20,051 nucleotides of DNA from a virus. The stretch spans positions 1 through 20,051 of the IMG/VR virus record IMGVR_UViG_3300006565_000009; one strand, written 5' to 3'. Position numbers and translations under genes: made by a program. Shown piece by piece: positions 18,546 to 20,051 of the stretch (its first letter is position 1; the number at the start of each line of letters is the position of its first letter). The notes below the pieces were generated by a model. That model saw only the letters and a program-made list of their open reading frames with translations, did no database searches and was not told the DNA's origin.

Positions 18546-20051
18546 ATGGCGAGATTATTTGGATTCTCTATTGATGATACCGAAAAAACACCCCCAGGTC
18601 TGGTATCTCCTGTTCCTCCTAACAATCAGGATGGATCGGAGCACTACGTAAGCTCTGGGTTTTTTGGTTCGTATGTAGATATTGAAGGCGTCTATAAAAC
18701 AGAGAACGACCTATTAAGAAGATATCGTCAGATGTCTTTATATCCTGAATGTGATAGTGCTATTGAAGATATTGTAAATGAAGCAATTGTATCAGATACA
18801 AATGATAGTCCAGTACAAATTGAATTATCAAATTTAAATGCTAGTGATGGTATAAAGAAGAAGATAAGAGAAGAATTTAGTTTTATTTGTGAACTTTTAG
18901 ATTTTGATAAAAAAGCTCATGAGATTTTTAGAAATTGGTATATTGATGGAAGACTCTATTATAATAAGGTTATAGATCAAAAAGCACCTCATGAAGGTAT
19001 ACAAGAATTAAGGTATATTGACGCTGCTAAAATGCGTTATATACGCCAGATGAAGAAGCAGAAAAATAATGGTAATGGTAATGCATTTGCTAAAGAGGGA
19101 GTAGCTCAATATGATTTCCCACCTATAGAAGAATATTTTATATACACACCTCAAGGAGCAAGTAATCCAGTTTATACCTCTTCTGGCGGAAATCCAGCAA
19201 AAGGTATTAAGATGACTCGTGATTCTGTTACTTATTGCACTTCTGGATTAGTAGATAGAAATAAGGGAACAACTCTTTCTTGGATGCATAAAGCAATCAA
19301 ACCTCTCAATCAGTTAATGATGATTGAGGATAGTTTGGTAATTTATCGTCTATCAAGAGCACCAGAAAGAAGAATTTTCTATATTGATGTAGGTAATTTA
19401 CCAAAAGTTAAGGCAGAACAATACCTCAGAGATGTAATGATGAGGTATAGAAACAAGTTAGTATATAATGCCGACACTGGTGAGATTAAAGATGATAAGA
19501 AATATATGTCTATGTTGGAAGATTTCTGGCTACCTAGAAGAGAAGGTGGTAGAGGAACTGAAATCACAACACTTCCAGGTGGACAAAACCTTGGTGAACT
19601 TGCTGATATTGAATATTTCCAAAAGAAACTTTATAGAGCATTAGGTGTTCCAGAATCAAGAATCGCTGCAGAAGGTGGTTTTAATTTAGGACGTTCATCT
19701 GAGATATTAAGAGATGAATTAAAATTCTCTAAATTTGTAGGACGTTTAAGAAAGCGTTTTGCACATATGTTCACCGATATGCTTAAGACTCAATTAATTC
19801 TTAAGAACATCGTTACTCCTGATGATTGGGAATCATTAAGTGAGCATATTCAGTATGATTTCTTATATGATAATCAGTTTGCTGAACTTAAAGAAACTGA
19901 GATGATGAATGAGAGGTTGGGAACTCTTGCACAGATCGAACCTTATATTGGAAGATTCTATTCTAATCAATGGGTACGTAAGAATATTCTTCGTCAAACT
20001 GATGGTGAAATGATTGAAATGGATGATCAAATTGAAAATGAAATTGCTGAA
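18546..20051 (+). CDS. 20: Portal vertex protein, T4 gp20-like (3' end outside window)
   Basis: The frame from ATG 18546 stays open to the last base, giving 502 codons; T4 gp20 has 524 residues, so only the C-terminus is missing. The portal is a dodecameric ring at the head vertex through which DNA enters and leaves, and gp20 also begins head assembly. Conserved segments include YKTENDLLRRYRQMSLYPEC, DSAIEDIVNEAIV, LSRAPERRIFYIDVGNLPKV and EDFWLPRREGGRGTEITTLP, plus PGGQNLGELADIEYFQKKLY and LGVPESRIA. These are the portions used as the usual g20 diversity marker in marine cyanomyoviruses. The ribosome site is weak (CGAAG at about 18534). No defects are visible in the part present. Confidence 0.96.
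   Translation, partial: MARLFGFSIDDTEKTPPGLVSPVPPNNQDGSEHYVSSGFFGSYVDIEGVYKTENDLLRRYRQMSLYPECDSAIEDIVNEAIVSDTNDSPVQIELSNLNASDGIKKKIREEFSFICELLDFDKKAHEIFRNWYIDGRLYYNKVIDQKAPHEGIQELRYIDAAKMRYIRQMKKQKNNGNGNAFAKEGVAQYDFPPIEEYFIYTPQGASNPVYTSSGGNPAKGIKMTRDSVTYCTSGLVDRNKGTTLSWMHKAIKPLNQLMMIEDSLVIYRLSRAPERRIFYIDVGNLPKVKAEQYLRDVMMRYRNKLVYNADTGEIKDDKKYMSMLEDFWLPRREGGRGTEITTLPGGQNLGELADIEYFQKKLYRALGVPESRIAAEGGFNLGRSSEILRDELKFSKFVGRLRKRFAHMFTDMLKTQLILKNIVTPDDWESLSEHIQYDFLYDNQFAELKETEMMNERLGTLAQIEPYIGRFYSNQWVRKNILRQTDGEMIEMDDQIENEIAE

Noticed and set aside
1-20051. CRISPR arrays, tRNA or rRNA genes, insertion sequences
   Set aside because: I saw no regularly spaced repeats, no cloverleaf-like segment with TTCRA, and no transposase-like frame in the window, although no search tool was run.

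Overview
The window is a piece of the genome of a T4-like myovirus (Straboviridae/Kyanoviridae-type) that infects a marine bacterium. A marine cyanophage is the best fit and a pelagiphage is the main alternative. The evidence is the T4 morphogenesis run tail sheath (gp18) - tail tube (gp19) - portal (gp20) at the right end, a T4 gp61-type primase followed by class Ia ribonucleotide reductase genes nrdA and nrdB, NifU-like proteins, a low-GC sequence, and repeated NATAAATA boxes of the T4/cyanophage late-promoter type. Nine of these boxes lie 21 to 36 nt upstream of start codons. No psbA, hli or other photosynthesis gene is present, so the host cannot be fixed from this window alone.

Layout. 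1-1437: 3' end of a beta-rich virion protein, then three small conserved-looking genes, the last with a coiled coil and a membrane helix. 1447-5985: nucleotide and replication block (primase, nrdA, nrdB, a 45-residue small gene). nrdA is split by a single-base frameshift in a C-run near 3067-3070. 5981-8417: two late-promoter-driven genes for lysine- and glycine-rich proteins. The first starts with a ten-residue segment closely resembling the T4 internal-protein capsid-targeting sequence. 8418-9983: three minus-strand genes for beta-sandwich virion or appendage proteins, two of which share an N-terminal domain. 10030-10678: a GIY-YIG-like protein and a small acidic protein. 10699-15560: a tightly packed series of small genes (membrane proteins, coiled coils, zinc-binding protein) containing two NifU-like paralogues and a thermonuclease. 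Several genes overlap by ATGA or TAATG. 15645-20051: gp18, gp19 and the first 502 codons of gp20.

How it works together. The reductase and primase supply and use dNTPs for phage DNA replication. The right-hand genes build the contractile tail and the portal. The 5981-10014 region looks like accessory virion content: candidate capsid-internal proteins and decoration or fibre-like proteins, each with its own late promoter. At two late genes (7221 and gp18) an inverted repeat would mask the start codon or ribosome site in read-through RNA but not in RNA begun at the late promoter. That arrangement is known from T4 genes e and soc.
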